In this document: piece after piece, positions 6,720 to 13,218 of the stretch
How positions within the stretch are numbered: position 1 is the first letter of the stretch
Layout: every line of letters starts with the position of its first letter
The notes under the pieces: model-generated
The model's input: only the letters and a program-made list of their open reading frames with translations
The model's database searches: none
Told to the model about the DNA's origin: nothing
Program-made: the position numbers and the translations under genes
Origin: Eubacterium sp. TM05-53
Lineage (GTDB): Bacteria > Bacillota_I > Bacilli_A > Erysipelotrichales > Erysipelotrichaceae
NCBI RefSeq assembly: GCF_003436425.1
Contig: NZ_QSPK01000063.1
Location: forward strand, 1-13,218
Reading direction: 5' to 3'
DNA length: 13,218 nt

Positions 6720-7538
6720 ATGTATAAGTTAATTGCGTGTGATTTAGATGAAACTTTGATCAAACCCGATCGAACAATTGATTCTAGAGATATTGAGGCC
6801 ATTAAGAAGTTGAAAGATTTAAGTGTTAAATTTGTACTGGCTACAGGAAGAGGTTATAACACAGTTCAGGGTACATTAAAGGAATTGGATCTTTTTGATG
6901 AAGCAAACCAATATGTGATTTCATATAATGGGGGTGCTATCACTGAAAATAAGGATAATCGACTTTTACATTTTGAAGGTATTTCTTTTGAAAAAGCTGA
7001 AGAATTATATAAGCGTGGATTAAAGTATGATGTAGTCATTCATGTATATACGCGTGATGCGGTATATGCATATAACTTAACGGAAGATGAAAAAAGATAT
7101 GTGCAGAATCGTCAAGAAATGATTGAGGTATTTGATCAGAATCTTGATTTTTTAAAGGGGCAAGAAATTGTAAAAGTATTATATACAAATACCGATTTTG
7201 AGTATCTTCAAAGCATTGATCGTGATCTAAAGGATATTACGTATGATATGGATGTTTCATATTCAAGTAATCGTTATATTGAATTTAACCATAAAGGTGT
7301 AAATAAGGGGGCTGGACTAAAAAAACTAGCCAATCTATTACATATTGATATTCAGGATACGATTGCGATTGGGGATAACTATAACGATTTATCCATGATT
7401 AAGGATGCTGGCTTAGGTGTGGGTGTACAAAATGCAGCACCAGGTATCAAGCCGGATTGCGACTATATTACAACGGCTACTTGTGAAGAAGGTGCTGTTT
7501 GTGAAGTCATTGAAAAATTTGTATTAAAAGGAGAGTAA
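6720..7538 (+). CDS. Cof-type HAD-superfamily phosphatase (HAD-IIB)
   Basis: This is a cytoplasmic, magnesium-dependent phosphatase of the Cof/YidA group, whose members dephosphorylate sugar phosphates and similar small molecules. The 272-residue protein has motif I DLDET with Asp8 as nucleophile and Asp10 as general acid. It also has motif II in LATGRG, an inserted IIB cap domain, the lysine motif near HKGVNKGAG and motif IV GDNYNDLSM. Glu replaces the common Gly in DxDGT, a change also tolerated in family members. The start at 6720 is set by the GGGAGGG SD. It is followed after one base by the first CHR-domain gene, whose SD lies in the last codons of this gene. The substrate is unknown, and no link to the transporter is evident beyond co-transcription. 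Confidence 0.92.
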   Translation: MYKLIACDLDETLIKPDRTIDSRDIEAIKKLKDLSVKFVLATGRGYNTVQGTLKELDLFDEANQYVISYNGGAITENKDNRLLHFEGISFEKAEELYKRGLKYDVVIHVYTRDAVYAYNLTEDEKRYVQNRQEMIEVFDQNLDFLKGQEIVKVLYTNTDFEYLQSIDRDLKDITYDMDVSYSSNRYIEFNHKGVNKGAGLKKLANLLHIDIQDTIAIGDNYNDLSMIKDAGLGVGVQNAAPGIKPDCDYITTATCEEGAVCEVIEKFVLKGE

Positions 7539-7539
7539 A

Positions 7540-8088
7540 ATGAAGAAACTCATTCAATTATATGTTTCTTGGTTTAAGATGGGTCTATTTACTTTTGGTG
7601 GTGGATATGCCATGTTGCCAATGATTCAAAAGGAAGTTATTGAAAAATATCATTGGGCTACAGAAGATGAAGTCATGGACTATTATGCGATTGGACAATG
7701 TACACCTGGTGTTATTGCGGTCAATACATCCACTTTTATTGGATACTATCAAGCCGGAGTTCCAGGAGCGATTGCAGCTACTCTAGGTGTAGTTACTCCA
7801 TCCATCATCATTATTAGTGTGATTGCAGGTTTGATCACAAACTTTTCAAGTTTAGCCATTGTACAACATGCCCTAAATGGAATTCGTGTAGCTGTATGTA
7901 TGTTGATGATCAATGCGGTATTAAAATTAGGGAAGGGCAATATTAAAAATAAGATTGGTTTCTTGATTTTTGCGGTAGCTCTTATTTTTGCGATGTTTAC
8001 TAAAGTATCTACGGTGTTACTTGTGATTGGTGCTGGTATTGCGGGTGTTGTCTTTTCTAGAATAGGGTGGTTAAAGAAGAATGCCTAA
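7540..8088 (+). CDS. Chromate transporter family protein, N-type short CHR subunit
   Basis: This is a membrane protein of the CHR family. Two-domain ChrA proteins expel chromate, while short one-domain forms occur as adjacent pairs in Bacillota (as in Bacillus ywrB-ywrA) and probably work as a heterodimer. The 182-residue protein has the CHR signatures FTFGGGYAMLP near the start and CTPGVIAVNTSTFIGY in the middle, followed by several hydrophobic helices. The SD AAAGGAGAG is embedded in the end of the HAD gene, one base away. The end overlaps the next CHR gene by eight bases. The physiological anion in a gut organism may not be chromate; that is inference. Confidence 0.9.
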   Translation: MKKLIQLYVSWFKMGLFTFGGGYAMLPMIQKEVIEKYHWATEDEVMDYYAIGQCTPGVIAVNTSTFIGYYQAGVPGAIAATLGVVTPSIIIISVIAGLITNFSSLAIVQHALNGIRVAVCMLMINAVLKLGKGNIKNKIGFLIFAVALIFAMFTKVSTVLLVIGAGIAGVVFSRIGWLKKNA

Positions 8089-8629
8089 ATTGTTGTTGAT
8101 GTTTTTAGAATTTTTTAAAACCGGACTATTTGCGGTAGGAGGAGGCCTTGCGACTATTCCTTTCTTAAGAGAGATTGGGGTTCGTTATGGCTGGTATACT
8201 ATGAGTGATCTATCTACAATGATTGCGGTTAGTGAATCTACACCAGGTCCTATGGGTGTCAATATGGCCAGTTATGTTGGTTTTAGTCAATATGGTGTAT
8301 TAGGTTCGATTATAGTAACACTTGGTTTGATTTTACCAAGTTTGATCGTTATCTGTATCATTGCCAATTTCTTAGAGAAATTTAAAGAGGCAAAGCTGGT
8401 TCAACAAATCTTTGCCGGATTAAAACCTGCTGTTGTTGCCTTTATTGCCGTAGCTACCATTGATATTTTGGTAACAACTTTATTTGGTGATTATACTTTC
8501 TCCACATTTCATTGGAAGCAGTTTATTTGTCTATTCATATTGTTGGCATTGAGTAAGTATAAACCGAAATTACATCCAATCTGGTTTATTGTAGCTAGTG
8601 CGGTTGTAGGAATTGTATTCGCATTTTAA
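8081..8629 (+). CDS. Chromate transporter family protein, C-type short CHR subunit
   Basis: This is the second half of the CHR pair, also 182 residues and clearly paralogous to its partner: FAVGGGLATIPF matches FTFGGGYAMLPM, and STPGPMGVNMASYVG matches CTPGVIAVNTSTFIG. The sequence is mostly transmembrane helices. The start codon overlaps the last codons of the upstream gene and the SD is weak (AAAGAAG), so translation probably depends on coupling, giving equal subunit amounts. The operon ends in a strong terminator that begins in the stop codon. Confidence 0.9.
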   Translation: MPKLLLMFLEFFKTGLFAVGGGLATIPFLREIGVRYGWYTMSDLSTMIAVSESTPGPMGVNMASYVGFSQYGVLGSIIVTLGLILPSLIVICIIANFLEKFKEAKLVQQIFAGLKPAVVAFIAVATIDILVTTLFGDYTFSTFHWKQFICLFILLALSKYKPKLHPIWFIVASAVVGIVFAF

Positions 8630-8660
8630 GTCATAGGGAAACTTATGGCTTTTTTCTTTT
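8628..8660 (+). terminator. Intrinsic terminator of the HAD-CHR operon
   Basis: The stem pairs 8630-8637 with 8642-8649 (two G-T pairs) and extends through the A bases of the stop codon to 8650-8651. It is capped by a GAAA tetraloop and followed by T6-C-T4. Confidence 0.85.
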
Positions 8661-8664
8661 AGGT

Positions 8665-8700
8665 AAAATAAAAAGCAATGTCCGGGCTTGACATTGCTTT
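8665..8700 (-). terminator. Minus-strand intrinsic terminator of the candidate sRNA
   Basis: An exact 11-pair stem (8672-8682 with 8690-8700) has a seven-base G/C-rich loop. On the minus strand it is followed by TTATTTTA. On the plus strand it is followed by AGGGAGAGG, so only the minus reading makes an intrinsic terminator. No annotated gene lies on that strand here. Confidence 0.6.
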
Positions 8701-8798
8701 AGGGAGAGGAAAATTATTAAGATAAAAATGTATCTTGAGTTTATAGGGTTGAATAATTTTCCAAAGGGTTAATCATAAGATAAGGCATTTCTTATGAC
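8665..8798 (-). ncRNA. Candidate minus-strand small RNA (about 135 nt)
   Basis: Read on the minus strand, a promoter (8805-8833) predicts a start near 8798. The transcript would begin with an eight-pair hairpin (8773-8780 with 8790-8797). A branched domain follows, closed by an exact 11-pair stem (8708-8718 with 8752-8762) and holding a small hairpin (8719-8724 with 8731-8736). It ends in an 11-pair terminator hairpin (8672-8700). Three CCCT motifs lie outside the stems, at the plus-strand positions of AGGG near 8701-8704, 8744-8747 and 8764-8767. Unpaired C-rich motifs that target SD sequences are known in sRNAs such as RsaE. No open reading frame of note is present, and I do not recognise a known family. 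Confidence 0.45.
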
Positions 8799-8804
8799 AC
8801 TTAA

Positions 8805-8833
8805 AATATATAGTTTTTTTGAATGTCACGCAA
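8805..8833 (-). promoter_or_regulatory. Candidate promoter of the minus-strand sRNA
   Basis: On the minus strand TTGCGT (8828-8833) and TATATT (8805-8810) lie 17 bases apart. The predicted start (about 8798) falls directly at the foot of the 5' hairpin. The -35 is only a half match. Confidence 0.4.
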
Positions 8834-8845
8834 TGAACACATATT

Positions 8846-8873
8846 TTGATTTGTACATTATTATGTGTGTAAT
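8846..8873 (+). promoter_or_regulatory. Promoter of the bile salt hydrolase pseudogene, with inverted repeat
   Basis: TTGATT (8846-8851) and TGTAAT (8868-8873) lie 16 bases apart, upstream of the AAGGAG SD (8906-8911). An inverted repeat, ACACATA (8837-8843) and TATGTGT (8862-8868), flanks and overlaps it and could be a regulator site. This promoter is back to back with the candidate sRNA promoter. Confidence 0.45.
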
Positions 8874-8920
8874 CTTTTTGTGGTTTGTGTTAAGCTATTA
8901 AGTAGAAGGAGATGATTTTA

Positions 8921-9872
8921 ATGTGTACCGCATTAAGCTTTAATCAGTTTTTTTGGAAGGAATTTAGATTATGAATTTTCATATGGAGAACAAGTAGCTG
9001 TTGCGCCACGCAATTATGATTTTCATTTTAGACATTTAGAACAACATGAAAGTCATTATGCTCTGATTGGAATGGCTCATGTATTTGAAGAGTATCCATT
9101 ATATTATGATGCCATGAATGAGAAAGGCTTGGGAATGGCTGGATTAAACTTTGTTGGGAATGCAAAGTTTTATGAAGTCAAGGAAGGCATGAACAATGTG
9201 GCTGCCTTTGAATTTATTCCTTGGATCTTGTCGCAATGTGCAAGTGTCAAAGAGGCAAGAGTCGTATTAGAAAATACAAATGTTTGTGCCACACCATTTA
9301 ATGAACACTTTCCAGTAGCTGAATTACACTATATGATCAGTGATGAAAATGAAAGCATTGTCGTGGAGTGTATGGAAGATGGTATGCATGTATATGATAA
9401 TCCTACGCATGTTTTGACAAACAATCCGCCATTACCTATGCAGTTGTTCCGCTTGAATGACTATATGTATTTATCAAACAAACAGCCTGAAAATAACTTT
9501 GGATTGGATTTAACTGCTTATTCACGTGGTTTTGGAGCTATGGGACTTCCGGGTGATTTATCGAGTGGATCAAGATTTGTGCGTGTTGCCTATACAAGAG
9601 CCAATGCGACGAGTGATAAGAATGATTTAAGTCAATATTTCCACATTATTGGTAGTGTGGAACAACAAAAAGGTCTTTGTGAAGTGGAACCAGGAAAGTA
9701 TGAATATACAATTTATACGTCTTGTTGCGACTTAAGAAATGGAATTTACTATTATACGACATACAATAATCGTCAGATCAGTGGTGTGAATATGTTTAAT
9801 GAGGATTTAGATGGTGAAACACTTATTTCTTATCCAACGATTGAAGAAGAAATGGTTCATATGCAGAATTAG
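8921..9872 (+). pseudogene. bsh: Bile salt hydrolase (choloylglycine hydrolase), frameshifted
   Basis: An intact enzyme would deconjugate glycine- and taurine-linked bile salts using an N-terminal cysteine exposed by removal of Met1. A strong SD (AAGGAG, 8906-8911) leads to ATG 8921 and MCTALSF, with catalytic Cys2. The frame then enters a T7 run (8948-8954) and stops at TGA 8972 after 17 residues. One base forward, the family sequence continues as FFGRNLDYEFSYGEQVAV and stays open to the TAG at 9870-9872. Other active-site landmarks are present: Arg and Asp in GRNLD, Asn in AGLNFVG, LTNNP, and Arg in SGSRFVR. With one T removed the product would be 316 residues, about three shorter than usual before FGRN, so an eight-base loss is an alternative cause. 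The open part from ATG 9072 lacks Cys2 and an SD and should be inactive. Confidence 0.88.
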
Positions 9873-9897
9873 TCTACTTTTGTAGGCTTTTTCTTTT
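9871..9897 (+). terminator. Intrinsic terminator after bsh
   Basis: The stem pairs 9871-9877 with 9882-9888 around a TTTT loop, with one G-T pair, followed by T5-C-T4. The stem starts in the TAG stop codon. Confidence 0.75.
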
Positions 9898-9933
9898 GTG
9901 TATAATAGTGTATAATTCAAACGAATAATGGAG
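9898..9933 (+). promoter_or_regulatory. Duplicated -10 region and SD of the LevR-like regulator
   Basis: GTGTATAATA (9898-9907) is repeated at once as GTGTATAATT (9908-9917), placing two TATAAT boxes exactly ten bases apart. The -35 positions fall in the T-rich terminator tail and are weak. The SD GGAG (9930-9933) lies eight bases before ATG 9942. Confidence 0.55.
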
Positions 9934-9941
9934 TGTAGAAG

Positions 9942-12566
9942 ATGAAAACGACAAAAGAGAGTGTATTTGAATTTATACAGAAACAATTGATGACCAATTC
10001 GGACTTTAAGGATGGAATTAGCACGAAGGTAATTGCGGAATATTTTCAGCTACAAAGATCGAACGTTTCGACCTTATTAAATGAATTGGTTAAAGATGAA
10101 CGTTTGGAAAAGACAAATACTCGACCTGTATTATATTATTTACCACAAAAAGAAGCAGGTAATGAATTAAATACAGTAGGTAGAGTGATGATTGGTACAG
10201 ATGGAAGTCTTGCCAATGCATTGCAGGTTGCCAAAGCAGCTATTTTATATCCAAATAATAGTTTAAATGTTTTGGTTACCGCAAAACCTGGAAGTGGAAC
10301 CACTCACTTTGTGTATACACTATATTTATATGGTAAAGAAGCGGGTGTATTCAGTGAGAGTGCACCGATTTATAAAATAAATTGTCGCCACTACAAAAAT
10401 AATATTGAGGAATTGGATGAAAAACTGTTTAGTCCAAAGAATATTGAAGACTCTTTATTTGCGAAAAGTCGTGGAGGGCTGTTGTTTATTGACAATGCTG
10501 AATTGTTGAATTCAACAGAAAAGAGTCGATTATCGGAGTTTTTAGAATCTGGATTGTTGTTTAGTGAAGATCGTAGTGATTTTATAGATGCCAACTCCAC
10601 ATTCTTAGTATTATCATGTGGTCCGAATGGATATAACGAGTTTAGCCAAAGAATGTCTATGGTTATTCAATTGCCAGATTTAGCGAGTCGTCCACTAAGT
10701 GAAAAACTAGAATTAATCAATTATTTCTTTATGATTGAGGCTAATAATGCCAAGAAGAATATTGAAGTAAAGCGCGAGATTTTAGAGGCTTTATTATTAA
10801 CAGACTTTCCTTTAAATTTAAAAGGATTGGAGATGGAAATCAAAAGAGCATGCGCAACTGCGTGTGTTCGTGTCATGGATGATCCAAGTTCTAATATTGA
10901 AGTCACACTTTCAGATTTAAACAATGAGGTTCAAAAGAGTTTGATTCGAGCTAGAACGCAATCAACAGATCTATATGAACAATTAGGGGCTCAGATGTTA
11001 TTTATCTATGATTGTCATGAGGAATCTCAATTTATTAGGTATCATGATACACCTGATTTATATGCAGAAATTCGTAGTCAATATAATGAATTGTCAAAGC
11101 GTGGTATTAATACGGATACCATTCATAATATTATTAATAATCATGTCACAACGTTGTTTAAAAAATATAATTATTATCGTAGTTTTAATGATGAATATGA
11201 TACGGAGCAATTGTCTAAGATTGTGGATCCAAAAATTATTCGTATGGTATCTAAAATTATGGATGACTGTAAAAATGAGCTTCAAAGAGAAATTCAACCA
11301 CAAGTATTCTATGGTCTTTGTCTACACATGAACTCATTATTAACACTGCAGTTGAATCAATCGCGTGTGGATGATAATCAAATTGTACATATTGTACAAG
11401 AATATCCAAAGGAATATGGAATATCCATTCAATTGGGACAAATGTTTAAAGATGAGTTTGATATTGAGTTACCGATTGAAGAAATCGTTATTATTACGAT
11501 GTTCTTAATTAAAGACGAAGAAGATACAGAAGGACATCCTGTACTTTTGTATATTTTCCATGGTAAAGGGGTTGCGACTTCTTTGCGTGATGTCACAAAT
11601 ACTTTAACACATACAAATAATGTGTATGCCTATGATTTGTGTTTAGAAAAGGATTCAGCTACAGCTCTACAAGAGATTAAAGCACTGGTTCAGCGAATTG
11701 ATGATGGACAAGGTATTGTCGTAATTTATGATATGGGTTCTATCAAAACAATGTTAGATACGATTAGTGAAGAAACCGATATTAAGATTCGTTATATTTA
11801 TTTTCCAATCACATTATTAGGTTTGGATGTCGCAAGAAAATGTGCACAGGAAACGGATTTAGAGTATGTATACCATACGACAATGCGTGAAATGAAGACA
11901 ATGTTGCGTATGAATGATTCACGAAAAGAAATTATTATTACACTATGTCATACAGGAGAGGGTGGAGCCTTCCAGTTGAAACAGTATATTGATCAATATT
12001 CAAACTTAGGATTCAAAACCGTGCCTTTGGCTATTTCTAAACGTGAAGAGTTGATTTCACAAGTCATGGCTTTAAAGAAAATCTATCGTATTCATTGTTT
12101 TGTGGGGAGTTATGATCCTAAATTAATGGGAATTCCTTTTGTTTCTATGACAAAAGTATTTGAGAATAAGCCAGAAGATATTGATAAGATCTTAATGTTT
12201 GAACCGATTCAGTCTAAACAATTGGATTATTCAGCCGTATATTCGTTCTTGGAAGAACAATTCAAGTGTATATCTATTTCAAAATTAAAATCGATTTTAC
12301 CATCGATTATTGATGAATTAGAAATTATTTATTCCCTAAGTGCAGATCAAAAAGTAGGTCTATTTGTGCATATCGCATGTTTACTAGAAAACTTGAAACA
12401 AGGTGTTTGTAAGCAGGCGTGTAAAGATGCAGATACGATTTTAGAGGATTATCCGGAAGATTTTAAAGTGGTATCTAAAGTATTAAAGCCTTTAGAAAAA
12501 GCTTTTAAAGTAATTATTGATGATAATCAAATGGCTGCCATTATTATGATATTAAATAAACTATAA
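9942..12566 (+). CDS. LevR-like PRD-containing transcriptional regulator with degenerate AAA+ domain
   Basis: LevR-type regulators control sugar PTS operons and are themselves tuned by PTS phosphorylation. The 874-residue protein shows, in order, a winged HTH (about 1-68), an AAA+ region (about 80-335) and PRD1 (about 425-530, His462). It continues with an EIIA-mannose-like domain (from about 532, FHGKGVATSL with His540), an EIIB-like segment (LCHTGEGGAF, 668-677) and a C-terminal PRD2 (about 765-874, His810). The AAA+ part is eroded. Walker A reads AKPGSGTTHF with no lysine, Walker B reads LLFIDNAE with Asn for Glu, and the GAFTGA loop that touches sigma-54 is absent. The second PRD histidines are replaced (TMFL, MILN). 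It probably binds DNA and senses PTS state but may not activate sigma-54 polymerase. No PTS genes lie in the window, so the target is unknown. Confidence 0.88.
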   Translation: MKTTKESVFEFIQKQLMTNSDFKDGISTKVIAEYFQLQRSNVSTLLNELVKDERLEKTNTRPVLYYLPQKEAGNELNTVGRVMIGTDGSLANALQVAKAAILYPNNSLNVLVTAKPGSGTTHFVYTLYLYGKEAGVFSESAPIYKINCRHYKNNIEELDEKLFSPKNIEDSLFAKSRGGLLFIDNAELLNSTEKSRLSEFLESGLLFSEDRSDFIDANSTFLVLSCGPNGYNEFSQRMSMVIQLPDLASRPLSEKLELINYFFMIEANNAKKNIEVKREILEALLLTDFPLNLKGLEMEIKRACATACVRVMDDPSSNIEVTLSDLNNEVQKSLIRARTQSTDLYEQLGAQMLFIYDCHEESQFIRYHDTPDLYAEIRSQYNELSKRGINTDTIHNIINNHVTTLFKKYNYYRSFNDEYDTEQLSKIVDPKIIRMVSKIMDDCKNELQREIQPQVFYGLCLHMNSLLTLQLNQSRVDDNQIVHIVQEYPKEYGISIQLGQMFKDEFDIELPIEEIVIITMFLIKDEEDTEGHPVLLYIFHGKGVATSLRDVTNTLTHTNNVYAYDLCLEKDSATALQEIKALVQRIDDGQGIVVIYDMGSIKTMLDTISEETDIKIRYIYFPITLLGLDVARKCAQETDLEYVYHTTMREMKTMLRMNDSRKEIIITLCHTGEGGAFQLKQYIDQYSNLGFKTVPLAISKREELISQVMALKKIYRIHCFVGSYDPKLMGIPFVSMTKVFENKPEDIDKILMFEPIQSKQLDYSAVYSFLEEQFKCISISKLKSILPSIIDELEIIYSLSADQKVGLFVHIACLLENLKQGVCKQACKDADTILEDYPEDFKVVSKVLKPLEKAFKVIIDDNQMAAIIMILNKL

Positions 12567-12571
12567 GAAAA

Positions 12572-12611
12572 AGGGGAACAAGACTATTGATCTTGTTCCT
12601 CTATTTTTTTT
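12572..12611. terminator. Shared bidirectional terminator between LevR-like and DUF3284-like genes
   Basis: A 12-pair stem (12572-12583 with 12591-12602, one G-T pair) has a seven-base loop. A T8 run follows on the plus strand (12604-12611) and a T-rich run follows on the minus strand. The minus-strand gene's stop (12584-12586) lies in the loop and its last codons form the right arm. Confidence 0.85.
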
Positions 12612-13090
12612 GTTAAGAATTTCTTTAAATGTTTATGCGTTTCAGGCTGCATATTACCCTTTATAATCTTTTCACCATTACGAATCTTAATAATATCATC
12701 ACGCATATCATATAAAACGTGAGACATTCTACCAAAGGTGATCCAGTTATGCCATGTACGATATAAAACATTTTTTTGTGGGAGCTTTTCATCTCCACTC
12801 ATAAACTGTTCAAAACTGATTTTTAACCCCTCTTTCGTTTCTTGTGTTTCATAACATACACGAACAAATGAAGTAGCTGATTTGACTGTAGATTGATAAA
12901 TTTGTCCACGCACATACTTATCAATGACAATCTTTGATCTGGCATCCTTGTTTTCGTAGCTGTAACCTGATTTGATTACACTTTTCTTTACATTCTTTTT
13001 TGTGGTTTTGGAAATCTCCTCTAATAATTGAGCTTCTAGATAGTCATAAAACTCATCCGTAGTGATTTCAAATGTTCTTATTAATTTCAT
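12584..13090 (-). CDS. DUF3284-like protein of unknown function
   Basis: The 168-residue protein is soluble and basic at its C-terminus, with no signal peptide or membrane segment. The N-terminus (MKLIRTFEITTDEFYDYLEAQLL), the central strand-rich stretch (ARSKIVIDKYVRGQIYQSTV, then VRVCYETQETKEGLKISFEQ) and the final helix resemble the DUF3284 family. Members of that family are frequent near PTS genes of Bacillota and have no assigned activity. The family call rests on pattern memory, not on a search. It converges with the LevR-like regulator and shares its terminator. The start has no SD; an extended -10 (TGATATAAT) ends six bases before ATG, implying a leaderless message. Confidence 0.75.
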   Translation of the reverse strand: MKLIRTFEITTDEFYDYLEAQLLEEISKTTKKNVKKSVIKSGYSYENKDARSKIVIDKYVRGQIYQSTVKSATSFVRVCYETQETKEGLKISFEQFMSGDEKLPQKNVLYRTWHNWITFGRMSHVLYDMRDDIIKIRNGEKIIKGNMQPETHKHLKKFLTKKIEEQDQ

Positions 13091-13105
13091 GTCTAAATTA
13101 TATCA
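13091..13105 (-). promoter_or_regulatory. Extended -10 promoter of the DUF3284-like gene, leaderless geometry
   Basis: On the minus strand TGA-TATAAT occupies 13097-13105, with the hexamer at 13097-13102, and six bases separate it from the ATG at 13090. The expected transcription start is the A of the start codon. The TG motif compensates for an unclear -35. Confidence 0.6.
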
Positions 13106-13218
13106 CTACATTTAAAAGATATTTGATAGTTCTATCGTCTTATACATAGTGTATTTGTGTTTATACACAAACTAAAATGGATTAAAAAATCATATACACT
13201 AAGTAGAATTTGAGTCGA
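13106..13218. repeat. Inverted-repeat-rich region upstream of the DUF3284-like gene
   Basis: No gene is seen. TAGTGTAT (13147-13154) is repeated in inverted form as ATACACTA (13194-13201), and a TTGTGT-TTAT-ACACAA hairpin lies between them (13155-13170). The TAGTGTAT motif also occurs in the promoter of the LevR-like gene (9906-9913). A shared binding site is possible but unproven. Confidence 0.35.

Noticed and set aside
8672..8700. Strong hairpin as a second plus-strand terminator of the CHR operon
   Set aside because: The plus strand continues with AGGGAGAGG and has no T run, and a good terminator already lies at 8628-8660. Only the minus reading has the required tail.
8940..8960. Programmed +1 translational frameshift in bsh
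   Set aside because: No classic +1 signal (slow codon, stop or internal SD) is visible at the T7 run, and bile salt hydrolases are not known to use one. A mutation or tract slippage is simpler.
9072..9872. Independent 266-residue bile salt hydrolase starting at ATG 9072
   Set aside because: It lacks the catalytic Cys2 and an SD, and the conserved N-terminal part lies upstream in the same frame, so it is the 3' part of a frameshifted gene.
11008..11331. Open reading frame of 107 codons within the regulator gene
   Set aside because: It lies in another frame inside the 874-residue LevR-like coding region, has an unusual Ile/Met-rich composition and no SD. It is a shadow.

Overview
The window is about 13.2 kb of AT-rich DNA from a low-GC Gram-positive bacterium. 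Strong AAGGAG/GGGAGGG ribosome binding sites, TATAAT promoters and short hairpin-plus-T-run terminators all point to Bacillota. The gene set (bile salt hydrolase remnant, FeoA-FeoB fusion, MepR/MepA-like pair, LevR-like PTS regulator, DUF3284-like protein) suggests a gut commensal, plausibly of the Erysipelotrichia. That taxonomic placement is inference from gene content only.

Layout. Positions 1-81 are the 3' end of an unrecognised gene, followed by a terminator (203-235). Positions about 281-1023 are an IS200-type single-gene insertion sequence carrying tnpA, with subterminal hairpins at both ends and a leader stem-loop covering the tnpA initiation region. It sits immediately upstream of cca, the tRNA CCA-adding enzyme. 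cca converges with a minus-strand MarR-MATE efflux operon, and both coding ends lie in one shared terminator palindrome. The marR promoter is a near-consensus site overlaid by three related 14-bp half-palindromic motifs, so an autoregulated drug-efflux switch is likely. Divergent from it is a 778-residue FeoA-FeoB ferrous iron transporter. Next comes a three-gene unit: a Cof-type HAD phosphatase and two short CHR-domain (chromate-type) transporter subunits, tightly coupled by SD-in-coding and overlapping ends.

The 8630-8920 intergenic region holds the operon terminator and then a well-formed minus-strand candidate small RNA. It has a promoter, a 5' hairpin, a branched middle, an intrinsic terminator and three CCCT motifs. 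Divergent from it is the promoter of a bile salt hydrolase gene that is broken by a frameshift at a T7 run just after the catalytic Cys2, although every other recognisable active-site residue is retained. An 874-residue LevR-family regulator follows. It has an HTH, an AAA+ domain without the Walker A lysine or a GAFTGA loop, PRD domains and PTS EIIA/EIIB-like domains. It converges on a DUF3284-like gene through another shared terminator.

Several themes recur. Terminator hairpins begin at or inside stop codons. Two genes (cca and the DUF3284-like gene) have TATAAT exactly six bases before ATG, the geometry of leaderless mRNAs. The most unusual items are the candidate sRNA, the frameshifted bile salt hydrolase and the degenerate LevR-type regulator. 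I saw no CRISPR array, tRNA, rRNA, prophage or obvious defence system.
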